Assembly: GCF_021026345.1 (NCBI RefSeq)
Contig: NZ_JAJNCZ010000018.1
Span: 1 to 44,148, forward strand
Direction of reading: 5' to 3'
Length of the DNA stretch: 44,148 bases
DNA from: Rhizobium sp. GN54
GTDB taxonomy: Bacteria > Pseudomonadota > Alphaproteobacteria > Rhizobiales > Rhizobiaceae
Positions 16,700 through 24,743 of the stretch are shown one piece after another. Made by a program: the position numbers and the translations under genes. The notes under the pieces are model-generated. The model worked only from the letters and a program-made list of their open reading frames with translations, was not told the origin of the DNA and did no database searches. The first letter of the stretch is position 1. The number at the start of each line of letters is the position of its first letter.

Positions 16700-17701
16700 A
16701 TGTCTTTTGTTCGGAAAGTAGCAGCCTGCACGGTTGCCATCGGCGCTCTTTTGGCAGCCCAGACCGCAGTCGCGCAGGATGCGCCGTCGATCGTCACCGT
16801 CGTCAAGGTGACCGGCGAGAACTGGTTCACACGCATGGAACAGGGTGTCGTTGCCTATGGCGCAGACAATGCCGACGTCGCGACGAGTCAGGTCGGTCCG
16901 GCCAAGGCCGATTCCGCCCAGCAACTCCGCCTGATCGAGGATCTCGTAGCCAAGAACGTCAGCGCAATCGCCGTCGTTCCCATGGATCCGTCGGCGCTGG
17001 AAGGTGTCTTCAAGCGCGCCATGAACCGTGGCATCAAGATCATCACCCATGAAGGCGACAGCCTGAAGAACACGCAGGTCGACATCGAGGCCTTCGACAA
17101 CGCCGTATTCGGCGCGCGCTTCAACGAGCGCCTGGCCCAGTGCATGGGGAACAAGGGCAAGTGGACGTCCTTCGTCGGTTCGCTCGGCAGCCTGACGCAC
17201 GTCCAGTGGGCAGACGGCGGCGCTGAGAACGCCAAGAAGCATCCGGAAATGGAACTGGTTTCGGCAAAGAACGAATCCTTCAACGACGCCAACAAGGCCT
17301 ATGAGAAAGCGCGCGAAATCCTGCGCAAGTATCCGGACATCAAAGGCTTCCAGGGCGGTTCGGCCATTGATGTCATCGGTATCGGCCGCGCGGTCGAAGA
17401 GGCCGGTCTCGTCGGCAAGGTCTGCGTTGTCGGCCTCGGCCTGCCGAAGGACACTGCAAAGTATCTCGAATCCGGCGCTGTCCAGAGCATCTCCTTCTGG
17501 GATCCGAAGGATGCGGGTTACGTCATGAACAAGGTTGCCGACCTCGTGCTGCAGGGCAAGGAGATCACTGACGGTATGGACCTCGGCGTTCCCGGCTACA
17601 ACAAGGTCAGTGTGAAGAAGGGCCCGGGCGATGGCATCATCGTCGTCGGTGAAGCCTGGGTCGACGTCGACAAGTCGAACGTCAGCCAGTACCCCTTCTG
17701 A
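16700..17701 (+). CDS. Sugar ABC transporter periplasmic substrate-binding protein
   Basis: A 333-aa binding protein of the type 1 periplasmic family (COG1879, LsrB/RhaS/RbsB group). A signal peptide runs to about residue 25 (LLAAQTAVA, then QDAPS). The mature protein begins IVTVVKVTGENWFTRMEQG, typical of LsrB-like binders, and carries the hinge strand block SAIAVVPMDPSALEGVFKRA. GAGGA precedes the ATG by 8 nt. The ligand cannot be read from sequence. With the dhaKL genes around it, a C3-C5 ketose or polyol is the most sensible guess. A GC-rich hairpin after the gene may raise its mRNA level over the other subunits. Confidence 0.9.
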   Translation: MSFVRKVAACTVAIGALLAAQTAVAQDAPSIVTVVKVTGENWFTRMEQGVVAYGADNADVATSQVGPAKADSAQQLRLIEDLVAKNVSAIAVVPMDPSALEGVFKRAMNRGIKIITHEGDSLKNTQVDIEAFDNAVFGARFNERLAQCMGNKGKWTSFVGSLGSLTHVQWADGGAENAKKHPEMELVSAKNESFNDANKAYEKAREILRKYPDIKGFQGGSAIDVIGIGRAVEEAGLVGKVCVVGLGLPKDTAKYLESGAVQSISFWDPKDAGYVMNKVADLVLQGKEITDGMDLGVPGYNKVSVKKGPGDGIIVVGEAWVDVDKSNVSQYPF

Positions 17702-17730
17702 TCCCCTCCGGATCGCTTAACGAAAGCAGA

Positions 17731-17757
17731 CGCGCCGGCGGAAAAGACGCCGGCGCG
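17731..17757 (+). repeat. Stabilising hairpin after the binding-protein gene
   Basis: CGCGCCGGCG, a 7-nt loop (GAAAAGA) and CGCCGGCGCG form a perfect 10-bp stem in the gap between the binding-protein and ATPase genes, without a U-run. This is the usual place for a stem that protects the binding-protein mRNA and lowers readthrough. Confidence 0.6.
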
Positions 17758-17779
17758 CAGCATCAACGGAACGGGATCA

Positions 17780-19357
17780 ATGGCAGACAGCGTCACACTC
17801 GAAAGTCGAGCCGGCACCACCGCGGCGGCAAGCGCGATACCCTTTCTGGAAGTCAGGGACCTGCAGAAGCGTTTCGGCGGTGTGCAGGCGCTGAAAGGGG
17901 TCAGCTTTACGATCGAGCGCGGCAAGACCTATCATCTGATGGGCGAGAACGGCTGCGGCAAGAGCACGCTTATCAAGATCATCTCCGGCGCGCAGCCGGC
18001 TGATGGCGGTGAACTCGTCATCAATGGCAAGAGCGTCGACGGTCTTGATCCCATCGGCGCCCTCGCTGCCGGCATCGAAACGGTCTACCAGGATCTGTCG
18101 CTCCTGCCCAATCTCAGCGTCGAGGAAAACGTGGCACTCACGCGCCAGCTTGTGGCCGCAAACGGCAGTCTGGCGCGCCCGCTCGACCGCAAGGCTTTGC
18201 GCCAGACCGCGGCCAAGGCGTTAAGCGCTGTCGGCCTGCCCACCGATCCCTACTTTCTTTCCACGCCGGTCGAGCAATTGCCGATCGCGACGCGCCAGCT
18301 GATCGCGATCGCCCGGGCAATTGCGTCGGACGCCGGTCTTGTCATCATGGACGAACCGACGACGGCGCTGACGCGCCGCGAGGTCGACAATCTCATCCGC
18401 GTCGTGCGTGGCATGCAGCAAAACGGCGTCTCGGTCCTTTTCGTCACCCACAAGCTCGACGAGTGCAAGGCGATCGGCGGTACCGCCATCATCATGCGTG
18501 ACGGCCAGAAGATCACCGAATGCGATGTCGCCGAACAATCCAAGACGCAGCTCGGTTTCTGGATGACGGGCAGGGAACTGGACGACAAGCGTTATCGCTC
18601 GGCCCCGCACAGTGGCGAACGACTTCTGTCGGTCCAGAGCCTCGGCGCCCGCAGCTTCGACGACGTGTCCTTCGATGTCGCCAGAGGCGAAGTCTTCGGC
18701 GTCACCGGCCTGCTCGATTCCGGCCGCAACGAGCTTGCGCTCGCGCTTGCCGGCATCAGCCCCGCACGGCGCGGCAACGTTTCGTTGTCCGGTTCCGTCG
18801 CTGACCTGTCCTCTCCGGCAAAAGCGATCGATGCCGGCATCGGTTATGTACCGGAGGATCGTCTTTCCGAAGGTCTCTTTCTTGAAAAGTCGATCCGCGA
18901 GAACGTCATCATGGCCGTTCTCGACAGGCTGCGCGGTGCCTTCGGCCTTCTCGACGGCCGTCGCGCCCGCGCGCTTGCGCAAAAGACGATCGACGACCTG
19001 CAGGTGGCGACACCCGATATCGACAATCCCGTTACCTCCCTCTCAGGCGGCAATGCGCAACGTGTTCTCATCGGCCGCTGGCTGACGATCGAGCCGAAGC
19101 TCCTCATCCTGCACGGACCGACGGTCGGCGTCGATGTCGGCTCCAAGGATACGATCTTCCGCATCATCCAGCGGCTCGCTGGCGAGGGCATGAGCGTCAT
19201 CATCATCAGCGACGACCTGCCGGAACTCTTGCAGAACTGCGATCGCATCATGGTCATGCGCAAGGGGCGCATTGCCGATACGTTCGATGCCGCTGGCCTC
19301 GAGGAAGACGCACTCTACCGGTCCATGACCGCCGAAGACAACAGCGGGGAACGCTGA
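17780..19357 (+). CDS. Sugar ABC transporter ATP-binding protein (double ABC domain)
   Basis: A 525-aa ATPase with two tandem ABC modules, as in RbsA/LsrA/MglA. Module 1 has Walker A GENGCGKST (55-63), Walker B LVIMDEPTTAL and a divergent signature (PIATRQLIAIARA). Module 2 has a degenerate Walker A (TGLLDSGRNEL), the signature LSGGNAQRVLIGRWL and LLILHGPTVGVDVGS where Walker B normally ends in Glu-Pro. This asymmetry is usual for the CUT2 class, which hydrolyses ATP mainly in module 1; the Gly for Glu in HGPTVGVD is more extreme than usual. It energises the two permeases next to it. Its stop is 1 nt before the second permease. Confidence 0.9.
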   Translation: MADSVTLESRAGTTAAASAIPFLEVRDLQKRFGGVQALKGVSFTIERGKTYHLMGENGCGKSTLIKIISGAQPADGGELVINGKSVDGLDPIGALAAGIETVYQDLSLLPNLSVEENVALTRQLVAANGSLARPLDRKALRQTAAKALSAVGLPTDPYFLSTPVEQLPIATRQLIAIARAIASDAGLVIMDEPTTALTRREVDNLIRVVRGMQQNGVSVLFVTHKLDECKAIGGTAIIMRDGQKITECDVAEQSKTQLGFWMTGRELDDKRYRSAPHSGERLLSVQSLGARSFDDVSFDVARGEVFGVTGLLDSGRNELALALAGISPARRGNVSLSGSVADLSSPAKAIDAGIGYVPEDRLSEGLFLEKSIRENVIMAVLDRLRGAFGLLDGRRARALAQKTIDDLQVATPDIDNPVTSLSGGNAQRVLIGRWLTIEPKLLILHGPTVGVDVGSKDTIFRIIQRLAGEGMSVIIISDDLPELLQNCDRIMVMRKGRIADTFDAAGLEEDALYRSMTAEDNSGER

Positions 19358-19358
19358 C

Positions 19359-20393
19359 ATGACCGATATTACCTCCGACATCGCCGCAAGCCGTGCCCAT
19401 GCCGAAAGCGCATTCAACCGCGTGACGCGATGGTTCGTCCGTCATCCGCCGGCCGTCACCGCCATCCTGATCGCGCTTGTCTGCGTCGTTGTAGGGTCGA
19501 TCAATCCGGACTTCTGGCAGATATCGAACCTTTTCGACATGGCGCGCTCGACCGTTGTTCGTGGCCTCTTCGCTCTCGGCGTTCTCGTCGTCCTCGCCGC
19601 TGGCGGCCTCGATGTCTCGTTCACGGCGATCGCTGCCTTCGTCATGTATGTCATTACCATGCTGGTGACGAACTGTTTTCCCGAGATGCCTATCCTCCCG
19701 ATCCTCCTCGTCGCGGCCATCGGCGGTGCCTTTCTCGGCGCTGCGAACGGGGTGTTGGTCAGCACGCTGAAGGCGCCGTCCTTGATCGTCACCATCGGCA
19801 CGCAATATGTGATCCGCGGTTTCCTCCTTACGTTCATTGGCACCGCTCTCTTCATGAACATCCCGATGTCGATGGATGCGTTCGGTAAACTGGCGCTGTT
19901 CCATCATCAGAGCGCCAATGGTGCGACATCGACCATGCCGGTCTATGTCCTCGTGCTCGTCGTTGCCGTTATCGTAACCTGGCTTCTTCTCAACCGCACG
20001 TTGATGGGTCGCGCCATCTACGCCGTCGGCGGAAATGCCGGCATTGCCGAGCGTCTCGGCTACAGCCTGCGCAAGGTTCATATCTTCGTCTTTGCCTATG
20101 CGGGTCTTCTGGCGGGCATTGCCGGCATCATGCATGTCGCCAGCAATCGCCTTGCCAACCCGTTCGATCTTGCCGGCTCCGAACTTGAGATCATCGCGGC
20201 TGTGGTGCTGGGCGGCGCACGCATTACCGGCGGCTCCGGTTCCGTCCTCGGGACGATGCTCGGTGTCGTGTTGATCACGCTGGTCAACAACGTGCTGATC
20301 CTTGTCGGTATTCCCAGCACCTCGCAGCTTGCGATCCTCGGCCTTTTCATCGTCGGCGCCGGTGCGCTGTTTTCCATCAAGCCGCGCGCATGA
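19359..20393 (+). CDS. Sugar ABC transporter permease (CUT2/RbsC type), second
   Basis: A 344-aa inner-membrane permease with an N-terminal cytoplasmic stretch and about nine hydrophobic helices. Characteristic elements are LVVLAAGGLDVSFTAIAAFV, GAANGVLVSTLKAPSLIVTI and LLNRTLMGRAIYAVGGNAGI followed by GGARITGGSGSVLGTMLGV. It starts 1 nt after the ATPase stop, so the two are coupled. With the first permease it likely forms a heterodimeric channel. A short gap with a small GCGACG-CTCC-CGTCGC hairpin (20421-20436) separates it from dhaK. Confidence 0.9.
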   Translation: MTDITSDIAASRAHAESAFNRVTRWFVRHPPAVTAILIALVCVVVGSINPDFWQISNLFDMARSTVVRGLFALGVLVVLAAGGLDVSFTAIAAFVMYVITMLVTNCFPEMPILPILLVAAIGGAFLGAANGVLVSTLKAPSLIVTIGTQYVIRGFLLTFIGTALFMNIPMSMDAFGKLALFHHQSANGATSTMPVYVLVLVVAVIVTWLLLNRTLMGRAIYAVGGNAGIAERLGYSLRKVHIFVFAYAGLLAGIAGIMHVASNRLANPFDLAGSELEIIAAVVLGGARITGGSGSVLGTMLGVVLITLVNNVLILVGIPSTSQLAILGLFIVGAGALFSIKPRA

Positions 20394-20471
20394 GCGGTCG
20401 GATCGCCTGAACCCGATACGGCGACGCTCCCGTCGCACCATAGCATTCCAGCTTTCCCTGAAGGAGTTATC

Positions 20472-21464
20472 ATGCAGCGTTTTATCAATGACCCGGATCT
20501 TGTGGTCGAAGACACGGTCAAGGGTTTTGTAAAGGCGCATTCCGACATCGTGCGTCTCGCCGAAAATCCCCGAGTCGTCGTCTCCAAGGACGCTCCGGTT
20601 GCCGGGAAGGTTGGAGTCGTCACCGGTGGCGGCTCTGGTCACGAGCCGGCATTCATCGGCTATACCGGCAGAAACATGCTGGATGCCGTCGCCGTCGGCG
20701 AGCTCTTCTCCTCACCGACGGCAAAAAGCTTCTACGATGCAATCAAGGAAGCCCATGGCGGCAAGGGCGTCGTGGTGCTCTATGGCAACTATGCCGGCGA
20801 TAACATGAACGTGAAGATGGCGACGAAGCTCGCCGCCAAGGAGGGTATCGAGGTCGCGACCGTCGTCGCCAATGACGACGTTTGCTCGGCGCCGCCCGAA
20901 GAGCGGGAAAAGCGCCGTGGTGTTGCCGGCGAAATCCTGATGTGGAAGGTCGGTGGTGCCAAAGCAGCGCAAGGTGCAAGCCTGGGCGAGGTGCGGGCGA
21001 CCGCACAGAAGGCAATCGATAATTGCCGTTCGATCGGTGTCGGCCTCGGTCCCTGCACGCTGCCGGCGGTCGGTCATCCGAACTTCCAGATCGAGCCCGG
21101 CAAGATGGAGGTCGGTATCGGCCACCACGGCGAACCCGGCGTTCGCGTCGAGTCGCTGAAGACCGCCGATGCCGTCGCCAAGGACATGGTCAAGATCGTG
21201 CTCGACGACCACGACCTGCCCGCAGGCACCGAAGTCGCCGTGCTCGTTTCCGGTCTCGGCGCCACGCCGCTCAACGAGCTCTACATCCTGCACGATACGA
21301 TCGAGAGCGAGATTGCGTTGCGCGGCCTCAAGATCGCCAAGGTCTGGATCGGCAACTATTTCACCTCGCTGGAAATGGTCGGCGCGACGCTGACCGTGAT
21401 GGCGCTCGATGACGAACTGAAAACGCTGCTCGATGTCGAGGCGCGTTGCACGATCATTCTTTGA
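20472..21464 (+). CDS. dhaK: Dihydroxyacetone kinase subunit DhaK (stand-alone copy)
   Basis: The 330-aa substrate-binding subunit of a dihydroxyacetone-type kinase. It has TGGGSGHEP with His57, NYAGDNMNV with Asp110, and MEVGIGHHGEPG with His219 as the residue forming the covalent hemiaminal with the carbonyl of the substrate. All three key residues are intact. AAGGAG lies 6 nt before the ATG. It is the last-but-one gene of the transporter operon and pairs with the dhaL that follows after 11 nt. Compared with the DhaK domain of the SorC fusion it keeps the usual Ser in GGGSGHEP, where the fusion has Cys. The substrate could be dihydroxyacetone or a C4 ketose such as erythrulose. Confidence 0.92.
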   Translation: MQRFINDPDLVVEDTVKGFVKAHSDIVRLAENPRVVVSKDAPVAGKVGVVTGGGSGHEPAFIGYTGRNMLDAVAVGELFSSPTAKSFYDAIKEAHGGKGVVVLYGNYAGDNMNVKMATKLAAKEGIEVATVVANDDVCSAPPEEREKRRGVAGEILMWKVGGAKAAQGASLGEVRATAQKAIDNCRSIGVGLGPCTLPAVGHPNFQIEPGKMEVGIGHHGEPGVRVESLKTADAVAKDMVKIVLDDHDLPAGTEVAVLVSGLGATPLNELYILHDTIESEIALRGLKIAKVWIGNYFTSLEMVGATLTVMALDDELKTLLDVEARCTIIL

Positions 21465-21475
21465 GGGAGAAGACA

Positions 21476-22129
21476 ATGCAGACTTTCGACAACGCCTCTG
21501 CCGGCTCGATCGTGCGGTCGATGGCCGAACGGATCGTCGAGAACCGCGCCTACTTGAGTGAGATCGACGGTAAGATCGGCGATGGTGATCACGGCGTCAA
21601 CATGGCCAAGGGGTTCGGGATGGCGGCTGAGCGCCTGAAAGGCAAGGACGCATCATTGGCGCAGTCACTCGATACGCTCGGCACTGTACTGATGACCGAG
21701 ATCGGCGGTTCGATGGGTCCGCTCTATGGCGTGATGTTCACCGAGTTTGCCGAGACGATCGAAGGTGCGGACAAGATCGATGCGGCCGCCTACAGCAAGA
21801 TGCTGCATGCCGGGCTTGCGGGTATCCAGTCGATCGGCTCGGCCAAGGTCGGCGACAAGACGTTGCTCGACACGCTCGTTCCAGCCGTCGAAGCGTTCGA
21901 CAAGGCGACGGCAGACGGAAGGCCGTTCGACAAGGCACTGGAAGCTCTCGTTGCGGCTGCTGAAACGGGCCGTGACTCGACAATCAACCTGGTGGCAAAG
22001 ATCGGCCGTGCCAGCCGGCTCGGTGAACGTTCGCTCGGTGTTCTCGATGCCGGCGCAACGTCCTGTGCAATCATCTTGAAGGAATTGGCAGTGGGTGCCC
22101 AGACGCGCCTTGTCGACGCCGTTGGTTGA
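21476..22129 (+). CDS. dhaL: Dihydroxyacetone kinase subunit DhaL (second copy)
   Basis: The 217-aa nucleotide-binding partner of the stand-alone DhaK. It contains EIDGKIGDGDHGVNMAKGF with Asp31, Asp36 and Asp38, then GGSMGPLYGVMFTEFAE and GDKTLLDTLVPAVEAFDKA. The start follows GAGGGAGAAGAC. An in-frame start 10 codons earlier, inside the end of dhaK, is less likely. It is the last gene of the operon; the next sequence is a dead IS5-type fragment. It is clearly homologous to but distinct from the first DhaL, so the locus encodes two kinase pairs. Confidence 0.92.
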   Translation: MQTFDNASAGSIVRSMAERIVENRAYLSEIDGKIGDGDHGVNMAKGFGMAAERLKGKDASLAQSLDTLGTVLMTEIGGSMGPLYGVMFTEFAETIEGADKIDAAAYSKMLHAGLAGIQSIGSAKVGDKTLLDTLVPAVEAFDKATADGRPFDKALEALVAAAETGRDSTINLVAKIGRASRLGERSLGVLDAGATSCAIILKELAVGAQTRLVDAVG

Positions 22130-22289
22130 TACTGACATGGAAGAGGGGCAAGCAACGGCATGGAGCAACTGGCGAAAAATTCGCTTCGCCCCCAAGTTTA
22201 CCGGTGAAGAATCCTCAGCCGAGCAAACATGGTGCCCGAAATGGCGCTGGTTCATCGATCGGTGAAAGATCGGATTTCCATCTTTGATG

Positions 22290-22729
22290 CTATGGCTGTA
22301 CGGTGACGGTCTTGCAGCGGACGGATCTCGGGCGTACGCAGGCCGGCATTCGATTGAGGACGGCGCAGCCGAGGGCAACGTCTTTCTGCTGTGCCGCAAC
22401 GTACGCGCCCGCAGCCGCCGTCCGATGATCGATTTGTAACGCCCGATAGCCATCTCCGCGAGTGATCGCTTTCCGTAGCCAGTCGCGGACTTTCCACTTG
22501 ATCCGACCATCGGCGTTGATCGTCGCGATATGTTGGTTTCGTTGATTTGTGGGATCGTCGAGCTGACGTTCCACCGCATTGGCACGCGGCGGGACAACCA
22601 CTTGGTGACGACGTCGTAGGTCGGGTTGCCGTCACAGGCTCCATCGGCTGTGAATTGCCCGATTGGCATGTCGATCCGGTCGAGTTGCGGCTCCACCTGC
22701 GAGGCGTCGCCGGCATCCTGGTCCGTCAT
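22290..22729 (-). pseudogene. IS5-family transposase C-terminal remnant, multiply frameshifted
   Basis: The minus strand carries the C-terminal half of an IS5-type transposase. It starts TDQDAGDASQVEPQLDRID and continues FTADGACDGNPTYDVVTKWL. A second frame then gives VVPPRANAVERQ and HIATINADGRIKWK, the first frame returns with ATGYGKRSLAEMAIGRYKSI plus GRRLRAR, and the second finishes with AVLNRMPACVRPRSVR. At least three frame changes are needed, and the N-terminal half is missing. Terminal repeats were not found. It marks the edge between the dha operon and the secreted-protein/TetR pair. Confidence 0.75.
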
Positions 22730-22744
22730 GAGGCCCGTTCTGAT

Positions 22745-23116
22745 TCAGCTATCCGATGACTTCGGTGCGCGCGGCCCGACAGTCTCTGCCGAGAGTTTGA
22801 CGGTAGCGCCATTGCGTGTGAACTCATAGAGCGTGCCGGGGTGTCCGGGCAGCCCAAAACGCACACGGTCACCGTCGGCAAGCCGCATGACCGTGCGACG
22901 CGGCTGGTTTGCCTCGGCATCGCCCACATAGGTCACGACAACCTCCAGCGCCCCAGCGTCCGCAGGAAGGTAGTAAACAGACAATGCCACGTCGTTCGCA
23001 TGGCTCGTCGCACCTAAGAAAGGTGCGGCAAGCGTGACATCTTGCGCGTGGACGTCGGTTGTCGCGACCATCCCTGCGACAAGGAACGCGGACAGGGAAG
23101 CGAGCAAAGCCTTCAT
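22745..23116 (-). CDS. Small secreted protein of unknown function (123 aa)
   Basis: A 123-aa protein with a clean signal peptide (LLASLSAFLVAGMVATTDVHA, cleavage near residue 24 before QDVTL). The mature part of about 99 residues is strand-rich: VALSVYYLPADAGALEVVVTY, then RTVMRLADGDRVRFGLPG. It has no cysteines and no recognised family. AGGAG stands 7 nt before the ATG. It is divergent from the TetR-type regulator across a 31-bp palindrome and is therefore its most likely target. Its 3' end is 16 nt from the IS5 remnant. A periplasmic location is the only firm inference. Confidence 0.78.
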   Translation of the reverse strand: MKALLASLSAFLVAGMVATTDVHAQDVTLAAPFLGATSHANDVALSVYYLPADAGALEVVVTYVGDAEANQPRRTVMRLADGDRVRFGLPGHPGTLYEFTRNGATVKLSAETVGPRAPKSSDS

Positions 23117-23157
23117 AGTGGTCTCCTAATAATGTTGACGCTGACAACTTTTGTGCG

Positions 23158-23188
23158 TTGACATAGGCGCAGAAGTAGGCAATGTCAA
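23158..23188. promoter_or_regulatory. 31-bp palindromic divergent promoter/operator
   Basis: TTGACAT and ATGTCAA are perfect inverted repeats separated by 17 bp. Each arm supplies a TTGACA -35 for one direction, and the opposite arm lies at the -10 position (AATGTC rightward, TATGTC leftward). A further partial copy, ATGTTGAC, sits at about 23132-23140. The site lies midway between the secreted-protein gene and the TetR gene and is the obvious autoregulatory operator. Confidence 0.6.
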
Positions 23189-23219
23189 CATATGTTTTCA
23201 CTGGAAACTTCCGCTGCCC

Positions 23220-23825
23220 ATGACTCATGTGAAAGACAAGCGCCCGTACCACCACGGAGACCTGCGTCAGGCGGTCATCGAAACTGCCATGACGATGCTT
23301 CGCGAAGGCTCGGGTTCGGGATTTAAACTGCGCGAGGTCGCCCGGCGCGCCGGCGTCAGTCATGCCGCCCCTTACAAGCACTTCGCCGATAAGGCCGCGC
23401 TGCTAGCAGAAATAGCCCTGATTGGCTTCGATAGCCTGCGCGAAAGGATCATCGCGGCGCAAGAACGCTTCTCGAACGACATTCCGAGCGCCCTGCTTGC
23501 AACGTCGAAGGCCTATATTGCATTCGGCCAGGAGAACCCGGACCTTTATCGGCTGATGTTCGGGGCGAAGATCGGCGCGGCAGAGGATGTGCACTTGGAC
23601 CAGCGGGCGCTAGGTGTATTCGAGATTGTAATTGATCTGTTGGAGCGCGGACAAGCCGCCGGGTCCATCCGGACGCGTCCAGCTCGCGGCCAAGCAGCCG
23701 CGTGCTGGGCTCAGTTGCACGGAATTACCATGCTGATGCTTGACGGTTTGCTCATCCCGGAGAAGGTCGGCGACGACGCGATTGAAGCAGCTCTCGAAAC
23801 TCTGCAAGAAGGACTGAGCGCCTAA
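23220..23825 (+). CDS. TetR/AcrR-family transcriptional regulator
   Basis: A 201-aa one-component regulator. The N-terminal HTH is typical: YHHGDLRQAVIETAMTMLRE, then LREVARRAGVSHAAPYKHFA (about 37-56). The C-terminal ligand domain resembles the WHG-type TetR C-terminus (YIAFGQENPDLYRLMFGAKIG). ATG 23220 was chosen; an upstream in-frame TTG lies inside the operator. It probably represses the divergent secreted-protein gene and itself through the palindrome at 23158-23188. The ligand is unknown. Confidence 0.88.
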   Translation: MTHVKDKRPYHHGDLRQAVIETAMTMLREGSGSGFKLREVARRAGVSHAAPYKHFADKAALLAEIALIGFDSLRERIIAAQERFSNDIPSALLATSKAYIAFGQENPDLYRLMFGAKIGAAEDVHLDQRALGVFEIVIDLLERGQAAGSIRTRPARGQAAACWAQLHGITMLMLDGLLIPEKVGDDAIEAALETLQEGLSA

Positions 23826-23827
23826 GC

Positions 23828-23855
23828 CCGCTGCAAGTGGGCGCGCCCTTTTTAT
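23828..23855 (+). terminator. Probable intrinsic terminator of the TetR gene
   Basis: Just after the TAA, GCCC pairs with GGGC across a 9-nt loop. A second overlapping GC stem (GGGCGCGCCC) is followed by TTTTT. The stems compete, so the fold is not unique, but the GC block plus U-run is terminator-like. Confidence 0.5.
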
Positions 23856-24090
23856 GCGTGGTTGCGGCACCCCCTCACACATGAGGGCTCCGACCGATCG
23901 TCGCATCGACGAATGCCATCTTGTTCATAGAGGGCGACGAGGGCGAAGCCGTTCGGGTTATCGACGAGATCTTCACACCTGCTCCGCAGCTCCCGGATGA
24001 ATGAAAGGCCGCGCCGCGGATTGTGCTCGGCAAAGTAGCCGGCGATCTGCTCTAGATCGTTTTCAGCCTCGCTGGAAACTCAAGGATCAT
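23852..24090 (-). pseudogene. Decayed ParE/RelE-type toxin gene
   Basis: On the minus strand the ATG at 24090 opens MILEF. After a one-base loss in the TTTCC run the frame continues SEAENDLEQIAGYFAEHNPR, then RGLSFIRELRSRCEDLVDNP and GFALVALYEQDGIRR, which is the standard ParE toxin body. The usual last strand (..YLIFYRV..) is replaced by unrelated sequence up to a TAA at 23852-23854. Start frameshift plus lost C-terminus means it is not functional as read. It lies directly behind the decayed antitoxin. Confidence 0.7.
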
Positions 24091-24311
24091 GCCGATTTTC
24101 GGCCTTGTAGCCATCACACGGTATTTGGCGTCGAGACGGTCGAAGACATCGCTCGCCGGCTTAGTCCGGCCAGCGTCTGCATCGGCAATGCCGCGCATGA
24201 TGGAGGCATCCAGCGCGGCGAGCCGGGTCTCGCGGTCCAGGACCAGTCGCGCGCACCTTCACGAAGGACTTCGCTTTTCGAGCCGTAGCGACCTTTTCCC
24301 AAGCATGCGGT
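24088..24311 (-). pseudogene. Decayed ParD-type antitoxin gene
   Basis: The minus strand first reads GKGRYGSKSEVLREGAR, the conserved end of the ParD ribbon-helix-helix domain. After a frameshift near 24243-24252 it reads LVLDRETRLAALDASIMRGI, then ADADAGRTKPASDVFDRLDA and KYRVMATRPK, the usual toxin-binding tail. The N-terminal DNA-binding strand is missing upstream of about 24311. Order and spacing with the parE remnant are as in an intact parDE operon. Confidence 0.68.
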
Positions 24312-24340
24312 GAAGAACGACCCTCCTTGGCGTTTTTCTA

Positions 24341-24574
24341 TTATTCCTGGCGTTTTGATGGTGATTTGTCGATCGCGCTGGCAGGGCCGGACGGGGATGA
24401 TGCACCGACGGCATCCTGCGCCAGTGCTGCCATGTAGCCGGCCTCAAACGCCTCCCTTGTGCGGGCCATGTCTCGATTACAACGAGCGACATGGCCCAAC
24501 TCATCCCACCATTGTTTCCATGCTCTATCCGAGTGTAACGCATCGATTTTCATCATTGTTTTCAGATCATTCAT
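24341..24574 (-). CDS. Hypothetical 77-aa protein
   Basis: An open frame giving MNDLKTMMKIDALHSDRAWK, with an amphipathic middle (MARTREAFEAGYMAALAQ) and a Ser/Pro-rich end. The longer frame starting at 24688 adds an unlikely Cys/aromatic stretch. No Shine-Dalgarno is seen before either Met, and the region upstream is AT-rich. The pattern WKQWWDELGHVARCNRDMAR looks protein-like, but I recognise no family. It lies among decayed genes, so it could be a remnant. Confidence 0.38.
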   Translation of the reverse strand: MNDLKTMMKIDALHSDRAWKQWWDELGHVARCNRDMARTREAFEAGYMAALAQDAVGASSPSGPASAIDKSPSKRQE

Positions 24575-24743
24575 TTTTAAATTACAGGGAGCCGGCCTGA
24601 TTCTTAAGTGTATATAGAAATAGCAGAAAAGCGCCCTGGCGGAAAGCTGCGAAGCCGAGCCGAGGTGGGAGCGGTTCTTCCGAATCATATCTTAAAAATC
24701 GACCTAAGAATGCTAGTGCGTATGCAGTCTCTCCTGTCTGCAG

